Assembly (NCBI RefSeq): GCF_964355755.1
Contig: NC_092680.1
Span: 8,407,001-8,471,000 of the forward strand
DNA from: Antedon mediterranea
Lineage: Eukaryota; Echinodermata; Crinoidea; Comatulida; Antedonidae
Direction of reading: 5' to 3'
Length of the DNA stretch: 64,000 bases
The notes beneath the pieces are model-generated. The model saw nothing but the letters and a program-made list of their open reading frames with translations. It did not search any database and was not told the DNA's origin. Numbering within the stretch: position 1 is the stretch's first letter; every line of letters begins with the position of its first letter. Below, piece after piece: positions 25,327 through 37,510 of this stretch. The translations under genes were made by a program, and so were the position numbers.

Positions 25327-26342
25327 GCATTGCAATGTTCTCTCCCTGGGAAAGATTGGAAAACAAGTTTAATAATTGATTTAAAATCGTGAAAAAATCA
25401 TGTTATGTTTTTTAGTTGGATTAAGTTGATTTCCTGAATAAATCAAATTAAAGACAATCTAAAACATGCATCTGATTAATTTGGATAAGTGTGATTGATA
25501 TAATATATTTTTAATGACCCACTTCATTCTCTAACGCGTTTAAAATTGTCATTTATGTCTGATTTTGGTCTCTTTAGCAAACGCAAGTAATGGATTTCTG
25601 AATAATGCGGCTAAAACGTTTATTCCGGGTCACTCACGTCATGCATAAAGCATAGATAGTTTACCGTAGCTCAAAGTAACCGAAATATTTGTTATAAAAG
25701 CATTACATAATAGAAAATAATTGAATATTTTCAAAACGTATGTTTGTTTGTGCTGGGCAGATTCTCGTATATTTCGTAAAAGGCCAGTACTAAATATGAT
25801 TTTTGTTAATAACTTATAATTAAGCCTTTCTAATTACATAACATTTCATTTGACAGTCACTGACTTAATTGAAATAGTAATGGAAAAAATATAGTTGAAA
25901 AACAACGGTGCCCTAAAACGGTTACACTGTGTATTTTTGACGTTTTTTTACAGCGAACATTACTAAATCGATGCATTCTGTGATTTGTCAGGCATGCACT
26001 AAAAGAGGCTTAATAAACTATAATATTCCGCATAATATCGCTCAAATAGAAGAATTTAAAAAGTTTTGTGCTGAATTCACGTTTGAGAAAACTTTTGGAA
26101 ATGGAGAAGAGTTGGTTAGCAGCCCTAATATGCAGTATTGTGTCTGTAATAGCTATCTAAGTTATAGTTTAGTTAATTTCCTTGCCGATGACGTCACATA
26201 CCGTTAAACATACTCTGGTAACAAAATGAACTTTAGTAAATAGCGCCACCATTACACTTTGTCCCGAATGTTTTGAGAATATCCTAAATTAATGACATCC
26301 ACAAAAATAAAGTAAATCCTAAAATGTTTAGGCGTGACAAAG
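25327..26342. other. Intergenic DNA, no gene seen
   Basis: A 78-codon frame at 25971-26207 follows a TTTTTTTACAG acceptor-like site near 25952, but the peptide is unfamiliar and no donor or partner exon was found. Confidence 0.45.
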
Positions 26343-26408
26343 AACAAGGCTATATACATGGTTGCATGCAGTCGCGTGCTCAAGTTAGTGTTTACCGACC
26401 AACCGACG

Positions 26409-26447
26409 CACAGTGGGCCAGAATCAATTCAAAGTGTGCCAAAAGTC
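26409..26447 (+). repeat. Transib left terminal inverted repeat, 23-RSS-like
   Basis: Heptamer CACAGTG, then 23 bases, then CCAAAAGTC. The heptamer equals the vertebrate V(D)J recombination signal heptamer. The last block matches the canonical nonamer ACAAAAACC at six of nine positions. Confidence 0.8.
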
Positions 26448-27489
26448 CAAAATGGTAAATGTGGCATTCCGAACTTTTTAATATTGGATTAGGAAGAAGA
26501 CATCTTAAATTATATAAATCCACTAATAATTTTAATTTTTGTAAATTTTAATAGTGTCTTGTAACCATGGAAACTTGAAGAAACCATGGCATTTCACTTA
26601 AAATGAGCAAAAACAACAGTTTTGATAAATTCGCTGTTATTTCTTCTAGAAAAAAGCAATGGATTTGATACTGCATGAAATTGTTGTCTGTTATTAATAA
26701 TATTAGGGAGTAAAATAACATTTTCGATTATTGCTTTATTTTAGGGTTAAAAGTCACAAAATATAGCCCAAAAATACAAAAAAAATCGTATTTTTAAAGT
26801 AAAACCACTAAAGTAGTGTCGATTCGCGCGCTAATTTTGACATTAATATTTCGAGCAAAGCTTGAGCTTTACGTTAATACCAAATTTGGCTGCGAAAATT
26901 GGCGACATTGCATATAGGAAGCTATTTAAATGTCCCGTTTTAAAATAAATGTATAATGCATTTCCATTGACACATTGATGTACCGCAATCGCACGAACTT
27001 GACGAAGAGAAAACCTTTCCACGACGCGTCTGTATTGGAAAAGAGAATGCTACCAGTGTGAGAATAAGCATTCATAAATGTAGGTACAGGTAACATGACC
27101 TCCATATCAAAATACAACCTTTAAAGCTGTCCATTCGGCTGGTTTAATTACCAACATTGAACTAGCCTGCAATGTATGTTTACGTGAATTGCGTTTACAT
27201 TACAATGTAAGGAATGCCGAGAACATATCAAAAGAACTTTTGGAGTATACTACTACAACTATCAAACCATTTCTTTATTATTTACGAAGAAGATGGTACA
27301 AGTATGGCCGTCACAAGGTTCATTTCATCAGCTATTATTAGTCAGAGAACCAAAAGAACTGCTCTATGCTGCTTCACAAGGCGTCTATAAGCAAAGTTCA
27401 CATTTAAAATATGTGCTGAAGTTTGCAATGCTAACACCATTAAGACCAGCTAAAATAAGAAAGTTAATATCCGGAAAAAAACAGAACCG

Positions 27490-28427
27490 ATCAAGTTTAC
27501 AAGTGAAAAAGCTTTGTCACTTTTAGCTATAGTTGAAACTGATACTGAGGTTTGTGGAACGTGAGGGAAGCTAAGCATAGATGCTACGCAAAGGTTAAAG
27601 AAGATTCGTCAAGAGTACCCCTTCAAAGCTTGCTGGACCAAACTGCACTTCGAATTGTTCAGTAAACAAAGAAGAAATTACAGAAGTAGTTGAACATAAA
27701 GATACTTCCTCGTGATTTTGCCGACCTTTACACCTGCAATTCAATATATTATTTGATATTAATTAACTATGAACTGGCTGCTGATGAAAACAGAAAAGAC
27801 AACATCTAAATACACTACAATTTACAATTCACCATAGTTGACCAACAGGTCGTGAATGCTTTGACTGAAACCAAGAATTCAATGCGATGTTATATATATG
27901 TGGAGCTACTCCAAAACAGTTTAATGATTTGGATAAACTCCCATCGTCAAGTGAAGAAGTCTACAGCTATGGCTCTCGCCACTACACAAATGGAGTAGGT
28001 GCTTCGAAATGCTAATTCATATTGGTACAGAATGCCAGTAAAAAAAGGTAGTGAAAAAGCCATCGTTGCCGATATGAAGAAAAGAAATACACGATCGGTT
28101 TAAAGAAGATATAGGAATGAAAGTAGATGAACTTAAACAAGGTTCAGGAAAACAATGGCAACATAGCTTGCAGAGCTAGCTTTCCAGGAAAAGGAGACTT
28201 TCGCTGAAATTTGCGGGTTTGGATGTCAATCTAGTACGTGTTTAGACCATTTACAATTTAGGGACTACTGCCGAAAAACAGCAGAGTTATATATACAACT
28301 CTATCCATGGTATAAAATGCCAGTGAGTGTACATGTTCTCCTAGTTCATGGTTCATCAATTATTTCGAGTTCTGTATTACTGATAGGTATGATGAGCGAA
28401 GAGTCTATCGACGAAAACATACAATGA
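27490..28427 (+). pseudogene. Transib transposase remnant (RAG1-core relative)
   Basis: Blocks in order on the + strand: KFTSEKALSLL near 27490; EAKHRCYAKVKED and VPLQSLLDQTALRIV at about 27566-27664; FTIVDQQVVNALTETKNS then, after a frameshift in a TATATA run, ICGATPKQFNDLDKLPS at about 27820-27950; NNGNIACRAS near 28155; and, after another shift, FRDYCRKTAELYIQLYPWYK, MPVSVHVLLVHGSSIIS and IGMMSEES, ending at TGA 28425-28427. The last part is the most characteristic Transib signature. The glutamate in SEES sits where the catalytic Glu of Transib and RAG1 is expected. I could not find the region with the first catalytic Asp, so that part appears lost. Stops and frameshifts show that it is non-functional. 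The transposase would have cut at the RSS-like ends. Confidence 0.8.
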
Positions 28428-28941
28428 AAACAAACAACAACATAAGTGATGTATTTCAGTCATTTAAACCCTTATTTGTAACATACAATAAAAACCTATT
28501 TTCAATTTTAATATTATTCACACAATCAGAAAACAGTATTTGTAATGACATCATACTGAACAATAAAAAGATGGTTTCATTGAACTCTGTGGATCTTTAA
28601 ATAATTTAAGTACATTTCAATCATGGATGCAATTTAATCACACATGATATTGCAATGAGAATTAAAGTCATCTAATCAAAAATTATTATTTTATGACGTC
28701 TAATATATTAAGAAAATGTTCCAGTTGGATTTATTGGGTGTAATAGAAACCCTTACACTTTCAATAATGAATGTAATATCAATCGACATAAGAATCACAA
28801 GCACATTCGCCTCAACCAATCAGAAAACACCATTTGTATTACGTCATACCTATTTAAAAATACTTCTATTAAATTCTACGGGTCTGAAAATTCCTTAGAT
28901 CCTTTAAAAGTTAAGGTAATCAGTATTTATTTATGCGTATA

Positions 28942-28980
28942 GACTTTTGGCACACTTTGAACCAATTCTGGCCCACTGTG
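28942..28980 (-). repeat. Transib right terminal inverted repeat, 23-RSS-like
   Basis: Read on the minus strand it has the same CACAGTG, 23-base spacer and CCAAAAGTC as the left end. It differs from the left end only at spacer positions 10-12. Confidence 0.8.
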
Positions 28981-29030
28981 CGACGTAGTGAGCTGTAGAG
29001 TCGCAATGCACGCGACTAAAAATTGTTGTT

Positions 29031-30498
29031 ACGTTGAGATTATCAAGAGGATAAATATGTTGTTGAGATTAACCTTTCCTTTCGTAACGGTAACTCTAAT
29101 TATGCGTAGGCCTATACAAGTGTATTTCAAATCACTTAATTAGATGAACCTGTAAATATCATAGAGATCTACCCTTTTATAATTTGACACAATTTGATAA
29201 TATAATTTGACACCTACAATTATAATGTATTCCTCCCTCCTATGGCCATACAATCGTTTGAATTGAATTAGCATTCATTCATTTTTTTGTAATAATACAA
29301 TAATATAATTTTAATAATATTATTATTCACTATTATTATTTTAATTATCATATTTTTTATTTGATAGCAATGAACCACATGGTTAAATTAAATGCATGCA
29401 CTTAGCAATCAGTTATATCTAGAAAGATTCAGCTTCTTAATTCATTTCTCTGTCTCCAGGGAATAACTTACATCGAAGTTACACGTTCACAGATATCATC
29501 AATTAGTTGTCCTTATAATATTAACCTCTCTCCCCTCCCCGTCTTCCTCTCTCTCCCTCCGTATAAAAGCCCGTTTATATTACGCACGATAACGATCGAT
29601 GAGATAATATGCATTTTCCTACATAAAACAGACAAATTACTTTATTATTTCACATGCTATAGTCCGATTCCCTTATCATTACACCATCACTCTCCGATAC
29701 AGCACCCGGTGCGATATTCCCAGACCTACTACTTCCATCCAAGAACGCAATTGGGCTCGACAGAAAGCGTTTGTAATTAGCGAAATGTAGTTAGCTCAAT
29801 TCTTACATCACACCTTATGGATATAATTAATGAATATTCATGTTTATTTTGTGACGTTTCATGAGGGATCCCAAACTTATGTACGGAAAGAAATATCGCT
29901 TAATCGGTGAGCTGACGAGAAGTATTTTAACGCAGTGTGGCCGCGTACCATATTCACATTGTTAGTAGTTAGAGAGTTGCATAAACAGTTTAGGTTGAAT
30001 TTTATTTCTAACGTAAAGAACCCATTTTATACTAAAACAATATTTTGCATATTGTTGTTCCACTTTGTTGGTGAGAATACTTACTATTCTGGACAATACT
30101 ATTATGATTGTACGATAGCTTAATAGAGTATTCTGCTTAGAAAACTGTGCGAGTTCCATTTTGTAAGTTAGGGATTTACTTGTCACGCATCCTGCGTGTG
30201 CTTGAATCATGTCTCGTACTTAGTTAACTCGGCGTCTAACGATGTCTGAAACTTTATAGATTGAATTTAAAAAGTCATTCTAGTAACACGACGTGAACGA
30301 TACTTATTATCCGTAAGTTAATAGTATTGGCATTAGTTAGTTATATGACGTATGTTTTAATGTTTTTAATAGTATGTGTAGAAACAGTTGATTGGTATTT
30401 CTTTATTTATCTTTTAAAATACAATAAGTATTATACGATAACATGAACATTAGATTGACGTGATCTATATGCACATACAATCAATCTGAAAAGTGATA
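29031..30498. other. Intergenic DNA, no gene seen
   Basis: AT-rich, with AATAAT-type runs at 29290-29360 and a pyrimidine-rich tract (CTCTCTCCCCTCCCCG) near 29527. No gene recognised. Confidence 0.5.
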
Positions 30499-30699
30499 CT
30501 ATTGTGTTTTTGTCTGTGGATTTAAGTAATGAGCTGAGGTATACAACATGTTTGAGATATAGTGTGGAATGTATCGGTCTCTTTCATTTGTGTATAAACG
30601 ACATATTAAAACAAAATGAAAGGTATCTTCAATATCTCCACTATTGCATACTTTGCATACACGTTGCTCGTCCGATAATAACGCCATTTTTATTACCAT
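30499..30699 (-). pseudogene. Non-LTR retrotransposon reverse transcriptase C-terminal fragment
   Basis: A minus-strand frame reads SDEQRVCKVCNSGDIEDTFH then FVLICRLYTNERDRYI. The spacing C-x2-C, then H-x4-C, with IEDTFHF and Y..ER, matches the zinc-knuckle tail found at the C-terminus of many invertebrate LINE reverse transcriptases. No polymerase domain lies upstream, so this is a 5'-truncated, dead copy. The family within LINEs cannot be named from this piece. Confidence 0.6.
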
Positions 30700-30740
30700 T
30701 TATTGTCCTAATATATTATGACGTATCAATATAAAAATGC

Positions 30741-33343
30741 GTGTTAAAGTCATTATGTTATAGATTTTTCTCTCCATCTTATATCGTATATCCGCGTTTT
30801 TCAGGCATCATTAACAATGCTTTATTGTTCTGTACAATCCTTAATGGAGGTCCATTTACATAAAAGCCAATTAAGTGGGCCACTTAGATACACCATGTCA
30901 CATATTCACAATGACATTCCATAACAATTTGCCACCGGTGGATATAATGTACTTTGACATAGTTTTCCTCGTTCATTGTAAATACAATAAATGAATATTG
31001 TCATTATTTTTGACATCAATGTCGATTTCTTATTATTGTATTGCCTGCCACAAAGTTAGTCATAATTCCACCCGTTTTCAGTTTTAACGATAATACCAAT
31101 GTTACTGTAATTCCTGATATAATATTGAAAATCGTAAATCGTATGATTACAAAAAAAAAATTGATGACCAAAATATTGAAAGTTCTCATAAATTCATATA
31201 ATACATTATTGTGAACATTCTAGATGAAGAATACAGTTTGGACAGAATATAAGATTACAGTTGAGAGATATATGGAAACTGTTGGCCGGAGAATACAGTG
31301 TGAATAGACCTCTGTAAAGTTGAAAGTTTCATCATGTTTGAAATCTTAACATCGCCTATAAATGAACCATCAATTGCCAAATAGGAAGGGGCTTGAATGA
31401 AGATTACCAAATCAATCTGCCTCTATTTATTATAACCTTAAATTCTTCAGGCGTCATTATGGCACTATATTAGGATTGATTGATATGACACGGGCATGCG
31501 CATTACGTATACACAAATTTCAATACACGTAATGGAATTGCTAAAACACTAACGGGTTACAGATTTGTATTAAAGATATTTTCCACCTAAAAAATATATA
31601 TGTTTTGTGTGTAGTGTGTGTTGAATAGTCAATTCCATAACTTTCCATTCCTTTTCCATTGACGTTTTCTATTCAACACTAATCCTATAATGTGGTACAA
31701 TTTTTATGAAATTACCAGTTAGCCTCTATGCCTACGTCACTAATTAGATGTTTTATATAATATTTTTACTTAGTGTTCATCTGGTGTTATAATATAAGTT
31801 TAATGTACAGAAAGCTTTCAATCAATTGAAAAATATATCAATAATTGTCTATAAATTGTAAATTCTTGCTGCAGGCGTAATTCAGCGGATAAGTAAGATC
31901 TAAGTAGATCCTTTAAATTAAAGTTCATGAATATTCATATACATTAGTTATATTTAATAAACAGAACGACAAGTAGTTTCAATATCATCTTTTATTTTGT
32001 TTTTACCGACGGTTATTAACAAATAAAATATACATTAGTAGTGCATGGATTAATAACTAAATGAAAAAGATGTATAATTATGAATATAATTTGATAAGGG
32101 TGTCTGCTTATCAACTAAAGATTTGCGAGTTCAAGTCTCAAAAGGAGCGATCTCTTCGCTTTCTCAAATGTTCTTGATTTAGAGTGACCCGAGTGAACAT
32201 AACCAGATTTCCGGAAAACGAAAAAGTGCCGGAGAAGGAGTCTTATGCTGGAATCTGAAAAAAAAAACTCAAATCTGTGCTATTAGACTGCACCAAGCAT
32301 TCGACCGGAGAAGCTGAGTTGTGGTTCAGGAGTGCCATAACATGAGAGGAAACCGGTATTGGAATCAGATGGATTCATACAACAACCGAACTAACAAGAT
32401 GTAACTATGAGCATTTAAAGAGCATGTAGATGGTGCATTCCTAACTTGCTGCTACAAACGTTTAGTCTCTCCAGAAAATGTTGCGCTCATACTACAATGC
32501 ATGTAAGGAGTATTAGGTAATGCAACTGAATGAAAAAAGATCAAGACAATATTCATTAGTAAATCAAATGATGTATAGTTCAAGTGGACTAGAAACACCT
32601 GGAACAAATACAGGAGTATCAGTATCTTGGGATCACAAGACAATTGAATAAGTTGAGGTTAGAAGAAAAAGAAAAACAAAAGCTTTAGACGTTAACTGGG
32701 AATACAAAATCACGAGAAACACCATCGCAGAAATGGCTTTTAGTTTCTCTCTTTCTGCTAAAATATTATCTTTTAGCACTTATAAAATAAATCTAATAAT
32801 TCCATTACATTAGTTTATAGCTTGTCCTAACTAACATAATGAACTTTACGTCAACTGAACCATTTTCCGTGTTTACTGTAGTACCACAGTTTCCATACTA
32901 TATGAGGTTGTCTTATCATAGATTCAGTAAGTAGTTCTGTTCTCAGGGCAGTATATCAAAACTGTTTAATATATGTGGGATGATGACATCAATACCTTTG
33001 TGCAAGTACCTTTCCGATATATAATTATCGCTTTTAGTGAAATTACATTTGTGTTATTCATTGAAAGCGATGACAGGTTACAAACACCTAGGCACTGTAA
33101 CGGTTCTAGTGTCAAATTTAAGCCATGTTCCATTTTCTGTTTGTTCGCCACCAAACTACAATACAATATCATGTACACTCATTCTATGGTTTTTCTTTCT
33201 TTTAACCGAAATACACTTTCGAATACAAATGTACTGATTTCCGAAATAGTTAACATCTTTCAGCACAATTTAAAAAATGCTGACCAATAATATTTGATTT
33301 TATTTGGGAAATCATTGTACAAAATACATATAAAATGATTTAC
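30741..33343. other. Intergenic DNA, no gene seen
   Basis: The stretch 32130-32720 is less AT-rich than its surroundings and reads like long-decayed coding (a peptide with LLDCTKHSTGEAELWFRS in one frame), but I cannot name a family. The rest is AT-rich. Confidence 0.45.
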
Positions 33344-33696
33344 TTAAAGATGTTATTGTCTCCCAAAAACATGAAAAATGAAGATTAATTAAATCAGACT
33401 TTGAATATGTTATTTGTAGTTTTAATCAAGTTAATCACTTCAATAGAAAAGAAACGAAAAAAATCATGTTTTCACCTATAAAATGACAAAATAACTGGTA
33501 AAATTCAACCAAAAATCTATTGACTGGCAGCCAATTTGACCATTTTTTTAATTTAAATTACATTTTTTCAGGTAAATACATTTTTTTCGATCCAATTTGT
33601 TGTCAATGTGGATAACTATTATGTTACATTAAAATGGAATATCCAACAAACATTTTTTTGAGAATTATTTTTTCAGGGGGAAAATACATCTTTAAA
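33344..33696. repeat. MITE-A, full-length copy
   Basis: The left end, TTAAAGATGTTATTGTCTCCC, and the right end, GGGGGAAAATACATCTTTAA, are inverted copies of each other. Inside are ACATGAAAAATGAAGATTAA, GACTGGCAGCCAATTTGACC and TTTTTTCAGGTAAATAC, all shared with the 56.1-kb copy. About 350 bases, non-coding. Confidence 0.8.
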
Positions 33697-35405
33697 CTAC
33701 TGACATTAGAGTATATAGAATACTAAGCCTATAATTTAATTTCGCAATATAAATGTAAATTCATTTAGTCATACAATTTAATTGCGAGATGTTTGCAGTA
33801 AATTATGCTATAACAGAATAATAAATATAATAAGTTGTGACAAATATAATCAACACCTACATAGGCTATAGTATTAAGTTCTATATACCGTAATGGATAG
33901 TTTACAAACCGGCCACGTGTTCATATTATAACATTTTGAAATGTGTTGCCATGGATGCGTATGACGTAATGCAATAATCTAGCAGGTGTTTCTATACAAA
34001 GACACGTGACATGCAAAACATTGACAAAATGGATATTTGTAGTGTCCTTTACAATAGTATTTAATAAGTATACTTACTGTGTTTGTTGCCTAATTTGCCG
34101 AACTTATAAAAAAGTTCAGAAGATAACACCCTACTGTTTTTTTCTTACCCCGTTAATTGATAATTGAAAGATACTTTATTGAAGTCTAATCGCATATTAT
34201 ATCGATGCTGTTCATGATTGATTACGTATCCCTTGTAACTTTATGACAATGAAAACGTTTTCGACTTCATTCCAGTAAAAGGCCATGTTTACCACCCCAT
34301 TTTGTTAGTGTATGGTTTTGTTGTTATGGGTTTTGAACAAATCTATTTGTCGCTGCTGTTATATGTTAGCAATCAGCAATATTTTATGTTTGAACCTGTT
34401 TTTATTATATCTTAATATATTATCCTCTTAAATGTATTGTATGGTGATCTTCACGTAATGTCTTTTGTAGCTAAAGGTTCTTTTGAATCAGGCATGACTT
34501 GGGTAACCATATGCTTTTTTCTATCTTCTTTATCCACAATGGCAATGGCTGTATAATAAACGTCTGGCCTATGGAGCTTGTGAATTAATGCTTTTTCAGT
34601 AAGTTTGAAGTTCGAATAACTCACGCCATGGTGAAGTGAGGCGTGCGTTCACAGTTTTCAAAATCACCCGGCACATTTTTATTCCTGAGAATCAAAATCA
34701 GCAATAATATCTTATTCGATGAAGTAGAACCCTCTTCAATTATCTAGCTTTAGAAAACGATTATTCAGTACATTTTAGGTCCATCTCAATGCATGAACGA
34801 TCATTTTTTAATTTATAACAATTACGTGTTAATTATGTAGTTGAATATGAAATAATTGAAATAATTCAGTAGTATATAGCGACGAAGAATGCAATCTCGT
34901 AAAATTGATCGTGTATCTAATCCATCAATTTATTGTAGGCATACCATGTGATGTCATGTTCAAATCAACAAGCACATGCAAATATATTGCTTTTGAGGCA
35001 GTTAGTTGGTAATTTCTACACTCTGCATGTGATAGCGTTTCGCATATTAATATTTTTTATGAATTTGCTTTTCGATGATAATGAATAATGGGATTGTATT
35101 ATAGAGTAAATTCAAATTGTCTACTTCATTTTATCTGACAAAAATAATAATTCACTATATATAGGCCTACTCAGATTAATTCGTAATTTTGTACCAGTAC
35201 CCATAAGTTTTTTTTTAAAATATTGAATTACCTATAGATGTCTGGTTTTTTTGTTAGTTGGTGATGGTATTGTTGTTTGCTTTGGTAGACCTGACATTGT
35301 GAAGGTTAGTTCTTTTTAGCAGGTGCTAATTAAAATGTTGTAGTAGTGTTGTTGCTTTAGTTATTTAGTTATTACATATAGTTTATTGTTCTGTTAAGGT
35401 TTATG
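33697..35405. other. Intergenic DNA, no gene seen
   Basis: No open frame or repeat family recognised. Confidence 0.5.
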
Positions 35406-35482
35406 TTTAGAATGGTTGACCTGGTTATTTAGTCTGTCAATTAATTTAGAATGGTTGACCTGGTTATTTAGTCAGTCAATTG
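35406..35482 (+). repeat. Two-copy tandem repeat, period 39
   Basis: TTTAGAATGGTTGACCTGG followed by TTATTTAGTCTGTCAATTAA is repeated immediately with one or two changes. Confidence 0.85.
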
Positions 35483-37109
35483 GTTTAATCGGTTTAGTTA
35501 GGCCTACTGCGTTCTGTTTCTATTTGGTTTAGTGCTGTGTTGCGAAAGCTGTTTGTCTCTGGTATATGTGCTGTATTGTTTCAATAGTATAGTTCTAATG
35601 ACATCGGCGTTAAATAAATGCAAGATTAAATAATGTATAATGTACATAGAATATTGATGCAGATCTTCGTTAAGATGTGTTAAGAGCCATGCGACTGACA
35701 ACATTTGTAACTAGCTTCTATCATTACTGTCGTCAGTAACGTACATTAGTGGATCAGCCAACAACATTAGGAACACACAATTCAATCACGGTGATTATGT
35801 TTCTGAATTATGCAAATGAGTATCATGAATTCCGATTTCATGCGCGGGCCTACACTTTTCCGTGTTAAATTATAAATCCAAACATTATCTGTATAGCTTA
35901 ACTACTTCCGGCGGAGAGTCACCTTTCTTATATTTAATACACTATTAATCTACTTCTGCACAGATCTTTCTACTGGAATTAATCATTCATAACATGTTTC
36001 CATTAGTTGGTGTGTAGCATTGCTATCGGTTCGAGCAGTAGCGAGTGAAGAGCGATGCATAGTTTCATAATATTATGAGTTACTGTATAATATCTTGTAT
36101 TGTGTAGTTTTAGAAGAATCGTGGAAGCCCATTGACTTGCGTTACATTGGAACCGTAAGCATCGCATTCTTTACTATTGGTGTTAATATTGAAAACTTTT
36201 TTTTTGTATCACCTGTCTTAAAAAAGTATACAAGAATACACTAAAGATGCCTTGTTAATGGTAAGTACTAAGTGGGATGGTAAACTATGTTTTATTAATG
36301 TTGCTCATGCAAGATTCACCTCAGTAGGAGGCTCTGTCATGTCTTCACTTCTGATTTTTGCTATTGAACTCAAAGTGCTCTTTTTTTTCTCTTAAGCCTG
36401 ATGCAATTTAATGTCTACACATTGCTGTATTACTATTAATCTCTATACACCAGAAAATAAGAAAGGACATTCTATAAAGAGAATAAAACCCTGCATTGCT
36501 GTTAATGTTATAGGCCTATGTTCAATAGTTAAAAAACAAATGCATTTCGACTATAGGGTTCAGCTGTGCATGAGTATGAGAGAACCGCGTTACAAACCTC
36601 GTGTGATGCGCTGTCACATCGCGTGCAGATAATAGCCAGCGTCTTATCAAAAGTATTCGTTTGCTTTTTAAACATCTGATATTATGGCATAGTGTAAATT
36701 ACAGAACACGCCAGCATTATTACTCGCATTGGCTCGATCAAGTAGTCGTTCGACACGCACCTGGCGTGACTTTACTTTCCCCTCAGCTAATCACAAAAAT
36801 TAAAAACAGATTGATTTGAGTGCCGTCACGTTCACTCTCTAATTGATATGTTGTCTAATGTATTCTCTTGTACAGCACTTGTTCTCAGTTATTCACAAAA
36901 TGGAATCATCTCCAGTCAAGTGCTTCAATTATGAATGTTGTTTAACAATCTTTTTAAGACGACGTTGATATCGAGGGAGAAATACATAAAGCATCACTTT
37001 TGCCCTTCTAAAATAGGCGCGATAACCATGAACTCTCTTAATGTGGCACCGCAGATTTCACTTATTTTTAATTTTTTCCACACAAATTTCTAAATACTGT
37101 TACATTTGT
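35483..37109. other. Intergenic DNA, no gene seen
   Basis: A 73-codon frame at 36411-36632 is the longest and resembles nothing known to me. Confidence 0.5.
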
Positions 37110-37228
37110 TTTTAGTCGCGTGCAACGCGACTCTACAGCTCACTATGTCGGTCGGATGGTCGGTCGGTCGGTAAACACTAACTCAAATTTGAGCACGCGA
37201 CTGCAGCCATGTATATGGCATTGTTAAA
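37110..37228 (+). repeat. MITE-D, intact copy
   Basis: AGTCGCGTGC near the left edge and GCACGCGACT near the right are inverted copies, around CTACAGCTCACTATGTCGG and a short GGTCGGTCGGTCGG run. It serves as the uninterrupted reference for the copy split by Transib at 26.3-29.0 kb. Confidence 0.7.
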
Positions 37229-37261
37229 CATGAAGATATTGAATTGAATCGGGGTAATTAT

Positions 37262-37510
37262 AACGAGTAAGTAGCGGTTTTAAACGACAGTGGAACCGTA
37301 ATACCTTGCCATATTAACATCGGCAAGGGTTCGAGCTTCACACTCGCTTCATGATCCTCATGGTAGTAGAACGAGTCTTCTCGAATAGGGACCAAACCAC
37401 AGGTCCAGTGTCACATCTGGCTCATATGCAACTAGTACATCTTTCGAGACGAGTAGCGGGTTACGCCGGTGTACTAGTACACAGCCACTGTCACACACAC
37501 TTATCATAAC
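37262..37510 (+). mobile_element. tRNA-derived SINE, diverged copy of the 54.9-kb family
   Basis: Shares ACAGTGGAACCGTAAT, AACATCGGCA, GGGTTCGAG (B box), AGAACGAGTCTTCTCG, TAGTACATCTTTCGAGACGA and CGGTGTACTAGTACA, in order, with 54932-55257. The A-box end is damaged (GTAGCGGTTTTAA). Confidence 0.75.

Larger units (their letters stand above)
26409..28980 (+). mobile_element. Decayed Transib-superfamily DNA transposon
   Basis: A 2572-base element with 39-base terminal inverted repeats (36 of 39 positions equal) starting CACAGTG. It is flanked by the exact 5-base duplication CGACG at 26404-26408 and 28981-28985. Transib elements are known for 5-base duplications and RSS-like ends. The inside carries blocks of a Transib transposase, broken by stops and frameshifts. 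The intact host repeat at 37.1 kb reads ACCGACATAGTGAGC where this one would read ACCGACGTAGTGAGC without the insert, which confirms the boundaries. It cannot move by itself in this state. Confidence 0.85.
26343..29030. repeat. MITE-D copy split by the Transib insertion
   Basis: The left piece, 26343-26408 (AACAAGGCTATATACATGG, GCAGTCGCGTGCTCAAG, GTTAGTGTTTACCGACC), and the right piece, 28981-29030 (TAGTGAGCTGTAGAGTCGC, CACGCGACTAAAAATTG), together make the reverse complement of the intact copy at 37110-37228. Confidence 0.8.

Noticed and set aside
25971-26207. 78-codon frame after an acceptor-like TTTTTTTACAG
   Set aside because: The peptide is unfamiliar, with no donor-linked partner exon; common by chance in AT-rich DNA.
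26409-28980. RAG1-like (ProtoRAG) element instead of Transib
   Set aside because: The C-terminal blocks (LYPWYKMPVSVH, LVHG, SEES) fit Transib better, and no RAG2-like Kelch coding is present.
32130-32720. Possible decayed retrotransposon gag or other coding
   Set aside because: One frame gives a vaguely gag-like peptide, but stops are frequent and no diagnostic motif was found.
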